From assembly GCA_002346305.1 (NCBI GenBank), contig DDZI01000048.1, positions 20,155 through 26,926 of the forward strand: DNA of 6,772 nt, in the 5' to 3' direction. Source of the stretch: Actinobacteria bacterium UBA3012. GTDB lineage: Bacteria > Actinomycetota > Actinomycetes > Nanopelagicales > Nanopelagicaceae. Positions 1 to 5,285 of the stretch are shown piece after piece. The position numbers and the translations under genes were made by a program. The first letter of the stretch is position 1, and each line of letters begins with the position of its first letter. The notes beneath the pieces are model-generated. The model did not search any database and was not told the DNA's origin. It saw only the letters and a list, made by a program, of their open reading frames with translations.

Positions 1-50
1 GTTGAATTTACATTTAATACGCTCTTGCTTTTTAAGGAATCCTTGCTCAT
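1..50 (-). CDS. acnA: Probable aconitate hydratase, first 16 codons only (partial at window edge)
   Basis: Reading leftward from an ATG at 50, the visible peptide is MSKDSLKSKSVLNVNS and runs off the window. Its spacing of residues (M-S-x-D/N-S-L/F-x-x-K-S-x-L-x-V) fits the N-terminus I know from actinobacterial AcnA, which typically reads like MSANSFDAKSTLxVG. If correct, the enzyme interconverts citrate and isocitrate in the TCA cycle with a 4Fe-4S cluster, in the cytoplasm. An AAAGG Shine-Dalgarno (57-61 on the minus strand) sits 6 bases before the ATG. The gene follows the RNA methyltransferase by 27 bases on the same strand, so it may be cotranscribed, but an 18-bp palindrome and possible -10 boxes just upstream suggest its own controlled promoter. 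Only 16 residues are visible, so the family call is an inference; the start itself is well supported. Confidence 0.62.
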   Translation of the reverse strand, partial: MSKDSLKSKSVLNVNS

Positions 51-67
51 TGGGCGCCTTTCAAATT

Positions 68-85
68 TATCTTGATATCAAGATA
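68..85. promoter_or_regulatory. 18-bp perfect palindrome before the aconitase start; candidate operator
   Basis: TATCTTGATATCAAGATA reads identically on both strands at all nine base pairs. It covers the stop codon of the upstream methyltransferase (78-80) and ends 18 bases before the aconitase ATG at 50. On the minus strand, -10-like hexamers TAATAT (83-88) and TATATT (93-98) lie at its upstream edge, so a bound protein would sit at or just past the transcription start, the geometry of a repressor. The symmetry, length and TTGATATCAA core resemble MarR-family operators, and the MarR-type regulator TamR is known to act on aconitase in Streptomyces; the link to this site is inference. A weak RNA hairpin is the alternative reading. 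Confidence 0.55.
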
Positions 86-1331
86 TTACCGGAATATAGG
101 TAGCAATGCACTCGACGTGAGCGGTCATTGGAAAGGCGTCAAAAGCCGCAATAGACCTTAATTTGTACCCGGATTCAGCCAGATAGGCGGTATCTCGAGC
201 CAGGGAGGCTGGGTCGCAAGATACGTAACAGATCGCGCGGGGAGCTAATTTAGCCATCTGAACCACCACGTCATTTCCAGCACCTGCACGTGGAGGATCG
301 AGCACAATTAAATCAACTTTATTTAGTCGCGGTAAATACTTAGCGACATCGCCTTGATGAATTGAAACTGAACCGGTCTTTGCAAAATTAACTTTTGCAT
401 CCTTAATTGCGCTTGCTCCAGTTTCGATCAATTCAACTGTACAGCCGCGAGCAGCAAGTGGTTTTGCAAATAAGCCAACTCCGCCATATAAATCAAGTGC
501 AATATCGCCAGATTTAGGTTCGAGTTCCGACATAACCCGAGCGATAAAAACTTCAGGCGCTTTTTTATTTCCTTGCCAAAAACTATCAATACTTACTTGG
601 TATTCGAATTTTTCTCCAGCCACTTCTACAACTTCGGTTTGCAACATGGGGCCATCAGCGACTCTGACAATTTCATTTTTCTCAAGTACAACTGATCTAT
701 CCCCCGTCGAAGAAGTCAACACTTCAACACGATCTTGTGATGCCCATCTTTGTTTTGTAACTTCTGGAAGATCTAATGCGGGTACGGCAATTAAGCAATC
801 ATCAATTGCATAAAGCTCATGCGATCTGGCTCCAAGAAATCCAACTTCACCGTCTTTCCCGACATGCATCGAGATCCGGGTGCGATAACCAAGACCATCT
901 TCAACTCCATCAATTGTTAATGCTTGTACCTCTACATCAATATCCATCTTGGCCAAACGGGCAAACTGCTCTTTAATAATTCCACTCTTAAATTTGCGTT
1001 GCGCAGTGGGTGAAATAAATTGAAAATCACAACCGCCACAACCTTTTGCTTTTGCGTGCTTGCATGGAGGCTTTACGCGGTCTGGTGATTCAACCAAGAT
1101 TTCAATTGCATCACCGCGACAAAAAGTCGAACCGGTAGAAGTAATCTGAGCTTTCACACGTTCGCCAGGGATGGCATAACGCACAAAAATCACCCAACCG
1201 TCATGACGGGCAACTCCGTGACCACCATGAGCCATCGAAGCAATTTCGACCTCCACAACTTGGCCGATCTGCAATTTCGCGGCTTGATTGCCCTTTTGAT
1301 TGGTCTTGCTGGATCTGCCCGTTGCGCTCAT
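78..1331 (-). CDS. TRAM-domain, 4Fe-4S class I SAM-dependent RNA (uracil-5-)methyltransferase (TrmA/RlmD family)
   Basis: This 417-residue protein should transfer a methyl group from S-adenosylmethionine to C5 of a uridine in tRNA or rRNA. An RNA-binding TRAM domain occupies roughly residues 20-80. A 4Fe-4S cluster site is complete: C90, C98, C101 (CxxxxxxxCGGC) and C179. The Rossmann methyltransferase domain shows the SAM loop LDLYGGVGLF (279-288), Q253 in the FWQGN motif, LDPPRAG (344-350), the catalytic nucleophile C372 in YVSCDPASLARD, and the catalytic base E407 in AHVE. Length matches the family and nothing essential is missing. The target nucleotide cannot be told from sequence: TrmA (tRNA U54), RlmD and RlmC share all these motifs. 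It is the counterpart of mycobacterial Rv2689c by content and position. The start lacks a Shine-Dalgarno but has TACCCT 6 bases upstream, which favours a leaderless mRNA. It is divergent from trkA and followed by the probable aconitase gene. Confidence 0.93.
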   Translation of the reverse strand: MSATGRSSKTNQKGNQAAKLQIGQVVEVEIASMAHGGHGVARHDGWVIFVRYAIPGERVKAQITSTGSTFCRGDAIEILVESPDRVKPPCKHAKAKGCGGCDFQFISPTAQRKFKSGIIKEQFARLAKMDIDVEVQALTIDGVEDGLGYRTRISMHVGKDGEVGFLGARSHELYAIDDCLIAVPALDLPEVTKQRWASQDRVEVLTSSTGDRSVVLEKNEIVRVADGPMLQTEVVEVAGEKFEYQVSIDSFWQGNKKAPEVFIARVMSELEPKSGDIALDLYGGVGLFAKPLAARGCTVELIETGASAIKDAKVNFAKTGSVSIHQGDVAKYLPRLNKVDLIVLDPPRAGAGNDVVVQMAKLAPRAICYVSCDPASLARDTAYLAESGYKLRSIAAFDAFPMTAHVECIATYIPVIS

Positions 1332-1337
1332 GACGCG

Positions 1338-1343
1338 AGGGTA
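1338..1343 (-). promoter_or_regulatory. Candidate leaderless -10 box for the RNA methyltransferase
   Basis: On the minus strand TACCCT (TANNNT form) is followed by 6 bases and then the ATG at 1331. No Shine-Dalgarno is visible in these bases. The arrangement fits the actinobacterial leaderless pattern, in which transcription begins at the A of the start codon. No convincing -35 box is seen. The box lies only 7 bp from the opposing trkA -10 box. Confidence 0.5.
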
Positions 1344-1350
1344 TCGGGTG

Positions 1351-1356
1351 TAGGTT
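1351..1356 (+). promoter_or_regulatory. Candidate leaderless -10 box for the first trkA gene
   Basis: TAGGTT (TANNNT) is followed by exactly 7 bases and the ATG at 1364, with no Shine-Dalgarno in between. This places the expected transcription start on the A of ATG. No clear -35 is present; that region would lie inside the first codons of the opposing methyltransferase gene. Confidence 0.52.
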
Positions 1357-1363
1357 TGACCTT

Positions 1364-2026
1364 ATGCACGTTGTCGTAATGGGTTGCGGTCGCGTCGGAA
1401 CGCTGATCGCCCAACGGTTAGAAAAAGCCGGCCACAGTGTGGCAATAATTGATCAAAATCGGGAGTCATTCCGCAGGCTTGGTTCAAATTTCGATGGCGC
1501 TACGGTTACCGGTGTTGGTTTTGATCGCGACACATTACTTGAAGCGGGAATCGATCGCGCAGATGCTTTTGCAGCGGTGAGCAACGGTGATAACTCAAAT
1601 ATTTTGGCGGCACGTGTTGCCCGCGAAACTTATAACGTGAAAAACGTTGTTGCGCGTATTTATGATCCAGGTAGAGCAGAGATTTATCAGCGTCTGGGAA
1701 TTCCAACTGTTGCAACTGTAGTTTGGACAGCGGATCAGATTTTGCGCCGATTAATACCGGATGGATCACTCCCAGAATGGCAAGATCCAACTGGTTCAAT
1801 CAAATTACTAGAAGTTCACATCCACGAAGGTTGGTATGGCCTGCCTGCCACAAAAATCGAGGAAGCTACTGGTGCACGTTTAGCTTTCATAACCAGATTA
1901 GGGAAAGGTGTCCTTCCGGACGGACACATGGTTTTACAAGAAGGCGATCTGGTTCACATGTTAGTTGTGGGAGATCAACGTGAAAATCTTGAATCAACTC
2001 TGGCGCAATCTCCTGGAGGTATGTAA
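1364..2026 (+). CDS. trkA: TrkA-family potassium uptake regulatory subunit (RCK_N + RCK_C), first of a pair
   Basis: The 220-residue protein is a cytoplasmic gating subunit of a Trk/Ktr-type potassium transporter. The N-terminal RCK_N domain (about 1-130) is a Rossmann fold with the dinucleotide loop GCGRVG (8-13 region) and the acidic D30 of AIIDQN that holds the adenosine ribose. The motif VVARIYDPGRAEIYQRLGI follows in the second half of this domain. A smaller RCK_C domain spans about 145-215 (LLEVHIHEGWYG to MLVVGDQ). At 220 residues it is a single RCK unit, half the size of the duplicated E. coli TrkA, so the neighbouring second unit probably supplies the partner. It corresponds to mycobacterial ceoB (Rv2691). 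No membrane pore subunit is encoded in the window. The start at 1364 is supported by the leaderless -10 box. RCK_C domains can bind c-di-AMP in other phyla; nothing here proves that. Confidence 0.93.
   Translation: MHVVVMGCGRVGTLIAQRLEKAGHSVAIIDQNRESFRRLGSNFDGATVTGVGFDRDTLLEAGIDRADAFAAVSNGDNSNILAARVARETYNVKNVVARIYDPGRAEIYQRLGIPTVATVVWTADQILRRLIPDGSLPEWQDPTGSIKLLEVHIHEGWYGLPATKIEEATGARLAFITRLGKGVLPDGHMVLQEGDLVHMLVVGDQRENLESTLAQSPGGM
2015..2019 (+). promoter_or_regulatory. Strong Shine-Dalgarno (GGAGG) inside the end of the first trkA
   Basis: GGAGG lies 7 bases before the second trkA ATG at 2027, within the last codons of the first gene. It fixes the start of the second gene and explains its translation even though the two reading frames abut directly (TAA then ATG). 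It contrasts with the leaderless start of the first gene of the pair. Confidence 0.85.
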
Positions 2027-2689
2027 ATGAGAGTTGCAATAGCCGGAGCCGGAAATGTGGGACGAGCGATTGCTCGCGAACTTCTAAGTAATGGTCACAG
2101 TTTGTTGCTGATCGACAAAGACCCAGCAGCAATGAAAATGGATTCAGTGCAAGATGCAGATTGGTTGATGGCTGATGCTTGCGAAATCGCATCACTTGAT
2201 AACGCAAAATTAAGTGACTGTTCAGTATTTGTAGCCGCAACTGGTGATGACAAAGTTAATTTGGTGGCATCGTTTCTGGCCAAAACTGAATATGGCGTAC
2301 CTCGCGTTGTTGCGAGAGTTAATCACCCAAAAAATGAATGGATGTTTGATTCATCTTGGGGTGTAGATGTTTCAGTTTCTACCCCGCGAATGCTTTCAGC
2401 GTTAGTAGAAGAGGCTGTAACTGTTGGTGACTTAGTACGACTATTTTCACTCCGTGCGGGAGAGGCCAACCTGGTCGAAATTACATTGCCTGCACATAGT
2501 CCATGTGTTGGCAAAAGAGTTGCAGATGTCGAACTTCCAGAAGATTCCGCACTTGCGGCAATTTTGCGTGATGGTCGAGTGTTAACTCCTAAACCTGCAG
2601 ATGCTTTTGCAACAGGTGATGAATTAATAATTATTGCTGCTGCTTCGGCTGAGCCTTTATTGCAACGTTGTTTTGCTCCAGAACATTAA
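2027..2689 (+). CDS. trkA: TrkA-family potassium uptake regulatory subunit (RCK_N + RCK_C), second of a pair
   Basis: This is a second 220-residue RCK protein, beginning at the base after the stop codon of the first. The Rossmann loop GAGNVG (7-12) and D30 of LLIDKD mark an RCK_N nucleotide-binding domain; the RCK_C domain spans about 140-212 (ANLVEITLPAHSPCVGKRV to ELIIIAAA). It corresponds to mycobacterial ceoC (Rv2692). Identical length and back-to-back placement suggest an ancient duplication, and the two products probably assemble together in a gating ring in place of a fused double-RCK TrkA. The GGAGG site 7 bases upstream sets the start. The gene ends only 6 bases from the convergent DUF3159 stop, with no intrinsic terminator visible. 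The channel partner is not in the window. Confidence 0.92.
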   Translation: MRVAIAGAGNVGRAIARELLSNGHSLLLIDKDPAAMKMDSVQDADWLMADACEIASLDNAKLSDCSVFVAATGDDKVNLVASFLAKTEYGVPRVVARVNHPKNEWMFDSSWGVDVSVSTPRMLSALVEEAVTVGDLVRLFSLRAGEANLVEITLPAHSPCVGKRVADVELPEDSALAAILRDGRVLTPKPADAFATGDELIIIAAASAEPLLQRCFAPEH

Positions 2690-2695
2690 ATTGAA

Positions 2696-3322
2696 TTAAA
2701 CTACTTCTGCTGGCTCACTTTCATTTTTAGCTTTAGGAACATTTCTTATAATCAACCAACTACCCCACGCTACGGCGATGAATAATGGGTAACCCATAAC
2801 AAGTCTGGCGACGCCAAGCATGTCCACATTCCCGGCTCGATAAAGTGGATATTGCACCGCTAGGCGACCAAAAAATAATCCCACCCAAAGCCAACCGGCT
2901 TTGATGTAAGCAGCGCGCCGAATCGGATCTTTGCGCCAAGCCAGATTTTCTCCCAAAATTGGACCAAGTATTAATCCCAAGATTGGTAATTTAATTAAAT
3001 TCAAAAACAGATACACACTTCCATAAACCACGTTGATGATCAGGCCTGGCAAGTAGAAATTTTCAGCTTTCCCAGTTTTGGTTGCGAAAAATGCACAAAT
3101 TGCCACTCCAAACAATCCAGATAGTGCATGTTGAATTGTGTCCTTCTTAATTAATCTCGCTAATGTCAATACTGCAGAAAGAATTAACGCATAAGTAACC
3201 GAAGGTCTGATATCTTTTGTAACGTAAAAAGAAACCATAAAAACTAAGGCTGGAAGCCCAGAATCGATTAAGCCTCTGGTACCACCTAGAGCGTTTACAA
3301 CTTTTTCTTTATCGTCGCTCAT
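2696..3322 (-). CDS. DUF3159 multi-pass membrane protein
   Basis: A 208-residue integral membrane protein of the actinobacterial DUF3159 family (mycobacterial Rv2693c), of unknown function. Family hallmarks visible are GGTRGLIDSGLPALVF (13-28) and HALSGLFGVAICAFFATKTG (65-84) followed by AENFYLPGLIIN. About six hydrophobic segments lie near residues 22-36, 41-57, 66-81, 90-125 (probably two segments), 142-155 and 172-193. The N-terminus and the acidic/basic C-terminal tail (KAKNESEPAEVV) are hydrophilic. Its ATG overlaps the dUTPase stop (ATGA, 3319-3322), so it is the last gene of the thioesterase-dut operon and probably translationally coupled. In mycobacteria it neighbours ceoC as here. 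A membrane role linked to ion homeostasis is only a guess from this neighbourhood. Confidence 0.88.
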   Translation of the reverse strand: MSDDKEKVVNALGGTRGLIDSGLPALVFMVSFYVTKDIRPSVTYALILSAVLTLARLIKKDTIQHALSGLFGVAICAFFATKTGKAENFYLPGLIINVVYGSVYLFLNLIKLPILGLILGPILGENLAWRKDPIRRAAYIKAGWLWVGLFFGRLAVQYPLYRAGNVDMLGVARLVMGYPLFIAVAWGSWLIIRNVPKAKNESEPAEVV

Positions 3323-3756
3323 GCTTTTCCAGTCGATCCAAATCCACCAGCACCACGATCAGTTCCCGGCAAATGAGATACTTCTACAAAATTCGGATGC
3401 TCTACTTTTTGAATAACTAATTGGGCAATTCGATCGCCACGTTTAATCTCGATTGACTTTGTTAAATCATGATTGATGGCAATAACTTGAATCTCGCCGC
3501 GATAGGAAGCGTCGATAGTTCCCGGCGTATTAACTAGTGACATTCCTTGTTTGATCGCCATTCCAGATCGTGGGTGTACAAAGGCCGCGTAGCCAGGGGG
3601 TAATGCGATAGCGATTCCGGTTGGGATCAATGCGCGCTCCCCCGCTGGCAAAGTTATGTCGATTCGAGAATACAAATCCGCTCCGGCATCGCCAGGCTTT
3701 GCATAACCTGGAAGTGGCAGATCTGGATCTAACCGAGTAATCAATAAATCTTTCAT
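3319..3756 (-). CDS. dut: Deoxyuridine 5'-triphosphate nucleotidohydrolase (dUTPase)
   Basis: The enzyme hydrolyses dUTP to dUMP and pyrophosphate, keeping uracil out of DNA and feeding dTMP synthesis. At 145 residues it matches the homotrimeric family, and all five motifs are present: PGDAGADLYS (21-30), PRSGMAIKQG (62-71), GTIDASYRGE (79-88) with the catalytic D82 and uracil-stacking Y85, RGDRIAQLVI (106-115), and the C-terminal arm RGAGGFGSTG (134-143) that closes over the nucleotide. The ATG overlaps the thioesterase stop by four bases (ATGA, 3753-3756) and its own stop overlaps the DUF3159 start the same way, so the three genes form one tightly coupled operon. No separate promoter is seen. 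In mycobacteria dut (Rv2697c) lies in the same neighbourhood. Confidence 0.96.
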   Translation of the reverse strand: MKDLLITRLDPDLPLPGYAKPGDAGADLYSRIDITLPAGERALIPTGIAIALPPGYAAFVHPRSGMAIKQGMSLVNTPGTIDASYRGEIQVIAINHDLTKSIEIKRGDRIAQLVIQKVEHPNFVEVSHLPGTDRGAGGFGSTGKA

Positions 3757-4337
3757 GGATTAATCTCGAAATCTGGATCCACAAATGCCAACAACTCTGG
3801 ATGTGCACGAACATGTTTTAAATACTCTGCAGGAGCATTTTCCAAAAAGTGTGACATTGGTACCACTACAAATAACGCTGCAGCTTTGACGGCGATAGGG
3901 CCATCTGGAGAACCCAATCTTCCTTCAGCGCGGGTATAAACCTTGCGTCCCACCTGCCCTGAAATTTCAGCGGTGATATGCAAAGTGCTTCCCATTGGCA
4001 CTGGTTTTAGGAAATCGGTTTCTAATCTGGCAGTAACCGCAGGAGAGCGGATCAACCACATCAACTTTCCGAGCGCTTCATCAAATGCAAGTGATAACAA
4101 ACCACCGTGGGCTAAGCCGGGCGCGCCTTGATGATCGTGGGTGACCGTAAATTCAGCAGTTAAGTTTGCACCCTCACCTGCGTGCGCGACTAAATGCAAC
4201 CCAGTTGGATGTAAATCGCCACAACCAAAGCAATGTCCAAAGTGAGATGGGATTTTTGTGCCGATTCCAGGAGCTTTTGGATGTCGTGGCGGGATAATTG
4301 CGCCTTCAGGGGCTGTGGTGCTTGCAACACGACTCAT
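3753..4337 (-). CDS. PaaI/4HBT-type hotdog-fold thioesterase
   Basis: A 194-residue cytoplasmic protein with a single hotdog domain (about 45-160) expected to hydrolyse an acyl-CoA or related thioester. The catalytic signature is GLAHGGLLSLAFDEALG (74-90), with H77-G-G on the loop and D86/E87 as the likely acid pair of the PaaI type. A CFGCG motif (36-40) followed by HPTGLHL precedes the fold, a feature I know from a subgroup of PaaI-like proteins; its two cysteines could bind metal or be structural. The 30-residue proline-rich N-terminus looks disordered. The substrate is unknown. It heads the operon with dut and DUF3159. The ATG at 4337 has no Shine-Dalgarno but has TATCCT 7 bases upstream, so the message is predicted to be leaderless. 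Confidence 0.85.
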   Translation of the reverse strand: MSRVASTTAPEGAIIPPRHPKAPGIGTKIPSHFGHCFGCGDLHPTGLHLVAHAGEGANLTAEFTVTHDHQGAPGLAHGGLLSLAFDEALGKLMWLIRSPAVTARLETDFLKPVPMGSTLHITAEISGQVGRKVYTRAEGRLGSPDGPIAVKAAALFVVVPMSHFLENAPAEYLKHVRAHPELLAFVDPDFEINP

Positions 4338-4344
4338 AAGTAAC

Positions 4345-4350
4345 AGGATA
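4345..4350 (-). promoter_or_regulatory. Candidate leaderless -10 box for the thioesterase-dut-DUF3159 operon
   Basis: On the minus strand TATCCT is followed by 7 bases and then the ATG at 4337, with no Shine-Dalgarno in the gap. It is a good TANNNT match at leaderless spacing. No -35 is evident; the region would overlap the first codons of DUF3093. Confidence 0.55.
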
Positions 4351-4362
4351 CCGCTAACCGAG

Positions 4363-4368
4363 TACCGT
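4363..4368 (+). promoter_or_regulatory. Candidate leaderless -10 box for DUF3093
   Basis: TACCGT (TANNNT) is followed by exactly 7 bases and the ATG at 4376. This decides between that ATG and an in-frame GTG at 4367, because the GTG overlaps the box and itself has neither a Shine-Dalgarno nor a correctly spaced TANNNT (TAACCG at 4355 lacks the final T). Confidence 0.52.
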
Positions 4369-4375
4369 GATCTCT

Positions 4376-4846
4376 ATGGCGCCAAATGCAGATAATAAAT
4401 CCGGCAATCGCCCCACTTTTCGTGAGGTAATTTACCCTTCGCTGGCTCCGATTTCTTTTGCCTTTTTCTTGATCTCATCAATCGGCGTGATCTTTGCATC
4501 AGCTTATGGATCATCTTGGGGTTGGTTTGCAACTTTACTGCTAACAATTCTCACCTTCATCGGAATTTATCACAGCCGATTAATTATTGAAGTCAAAGAT
4601 GGCAAATTATTTGTTGCTGGCGCAAAAATTGAAAAGAAATATATTGGAGAAGTTTCTGCTCTAAATTCTTCAGAGATGAAACGCCTCCGTGGGCGAGATG
4701 CAAATGCAATTGCATTTACTGAAGTCAGATTTTGGGTAAAAGGTGGAGTCAAAGTTGATGTGAATGATGCAAATGATCCGGTGCCTTACTGGTTAGTTTC
4801 TAGTAAGCACACCGAAAAACTTGTTAGCGCCATTAATAAACTTTAA
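4376..4846 (+). CDS. DUF3093 membrane protein
   Basis: A 156-residue protein of the actinobacterial DUF3093 family (mycobacterial Rv2698), function unknown. Two hydrophobic segments lie at about 24-44 and 48-65, forming a membrane hairpin; the C-terminal 90 residues are a soluble, probably cytoplasmic domain. Family features there include RGRDANAIAFTEVRFWVKGG (105-124) and the near-invariant DPVPYWLVSS (134-143). The ATG at 4376 is preferred over a GTG three codons upstream (4367, which would give 159 residues) because of the 7-base spacing from TACCGT. The gene is divergent from the thioesterase and convergent with DUF4193, sharing four bases with its stop codon. DUF3093 and DUF4193 are regular neighbours in Actinobacteria, often near dut, which hints at a shared process not yet known. 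Confidence 0.86.
   Translation: MAPNADNKSGNRPTFREVIYPSLAPISFAFFLISSIGVIFASAYGSSWGWFATLLLTILTFIGIYHSRLIIEVKDGKLFVAGAKIEKKYIGEVSALNSSEMKRLRGRDANAIAFTEVRFWVKGGVKVDVNDANDPVPYWLVSSKHTEKLVSAINKL
4843..4846. other. Shared TTAA: overlapping convergent stop codons
   Basis: The four-base palindrome TTAA supplies TAA to DUF3093 on the plus strand (4844-4846) and TAA to DUF4193 on the minus strand (4843-4845). There is no intergenic space and no room for an intrinsic terminator, so the two mRNAs probably overlap at their 3' ends. Confidence 0.9.
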
Positions 4847-5139
4847 GCGCACTCACGACATACTGAAGTTGGGCCATCGCCTTTTGCTAATTGCGAACGA
4901 TGATGAACCAAGAAACACTTAGAACAAGTAAATTCATCGGTTTGCCTTGGTAAAACACGAACTGTTAACTCTTCACCAGAAAGATCAGCACCAGGAAGTT
5001 CTAGATTTTCAGCAGCTTCTGCTTCATCAATATCAACCTGTCCAGATTTTTTATCAACCTGGCGGGCCTTTAACTCTTCAAGTGATTCCTCATGTAACTC
5101 TTCATCGACTTTTCGGGGCGTGTCGTAATCTGTTGCCAT
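4843..5139 (-). CDS. DUF4193 small zinc-ribbon protein
   Basis: A 98-residue soluble protein of the actinobacterial DUF4193 family (mycobacterial Rv2699c). The first 60 residues are highly acidic and probably extended (many E/D, for example VDEELHEESLEELKAR). The C-terminus holds a four-cysteine zinc ribbon: C72-S-K-C75 and C94-R-E-C97, with FLVHHRSQLA between. The family's function is unknown; an acidic arm plus zinc ribbon is compatible with binding a basic protein partner or the transcription or translation machinery, but this is inference. Translation starts at 5139 after a strong GGGAGGG Shine-Dalgarno (5144-5150 on the minus strand, 5 bases from ATG to the GGAGG core), so the mRNA has a leader, unlike its divergently organised neighbours. 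A palindromic element lies at 5172-5201 in the upstream region. The stop codon overlaps that of DUF3093. Confidence 0.9.
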   Translation of the reverse strand: MATDYDTPRKVDEELHEESLEELKARQVDKKSGQVDIDEAEAAENLELPGADLSGEELTVRVLPRQTDEFTCSKCFLVHHRSQLAKGDGPTSVCRECA

Positions 5140-5171
5140 TTCGCCCTCCCTCTCGTCTTGCTTAGTTTTTA

Positions 5172-5201
5172 GTTGTTGCTACTGATATCTGCTACAACAA
5201 C
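5172..5201. repeat. Imperfect 30-bp palindrome upstream of DUF4193
   Basis: GTTGTTG (5172-5178) and CAACAAC (5195-5201) are perfect inverted arms around a centred GATATC (5184-5189), with a further matching pair at the flanking C/G. A direct repeat TGCTAC (5177-5182, 5190-5195) is embedded. It ends 33 bases from the DUF4193 start. It could be an operator, or a hairpin in the DUF4193 leader. It is unlikely to be a terminator because no T-tract follows it on either strand. Confidence 0.4.
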
Positions 5202-5231
5202 CGTGCGAGCCGAATTATGCCTCTCAACTAC

Positions 5232-5255
5232 AAAAAGGGTTGCATCCGCTGATGC
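5232..5255 (-). terminator. Weak candidate intrinsic terminator for the desaturase
   Basis: On the minus strand, 31 bases past the desaturase stop, GCATC and GATGC form a 5-bp stem with a 4-base loop (5242-5255), followed after AACCC by TTTTT (5232-5236). The stem is short and the T-tract is not immediately adjacent, so the call is tentative. Confidence 0.28.
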
Positions 5256-5285
5256 GTGTCCAGAGCTGAGCAGAACTAACTAACC

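Larger units (their letters stand above)
5140..5285. other. 146-base intergenic region between desaturase and DUF4193
   Basis: No open frame of note on either strand. It holds the DUF4193 Shine-Dalgarno, an imperfect 30-bp palindrome (5172-5201), a weak hairpin with a T-tract (5232-5255) and a possible -10 for DUF4193, CATAAT on the minus strand (about 5213-5218), without a recognisable -35. It is the longest non-coding gap in the window. Confidence 0.6.

Noticed and set aside
1..75. Plus-strand frame open from the left edge to a stop at 73-75
   Set aside because: The 24 residues resemble nothing I know, while the opposite strand gives an aconitase-like N-terminus with a Shine-Dalgarno.
68..85. 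The palindrome as an intrinsic terminator of the methyltransferase
   Set aside because: The stem is AT-rich, it overlaps the stop codon, and no T-tract follows on the minus strand (AATTTG follows).
1506..1799. Minus-strand open frame opposite the first trkA
   Set aside because: Shadow of the RCK gene; no promoter or ribosome site and no domain-like sequence.
1887..2240. Minus-strand frame spanning the trkA-trkA junction
   Set aside because: Both sense frames are clearly coding and the antisense translation has low-complexity, non-family composition.
3530..3814. Alternative minus-strand frame overlapping dut and the thioesterase end
   Set aside because: Out of frame with two genes bearing complete motifs; a shift-frame shadow.
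4367..4375. GTG at 4367 as the DUF3093 start
   Set aside because: No Shine-Dalgarno, and the TACCGT box places the leaderless start at ATG 4376.
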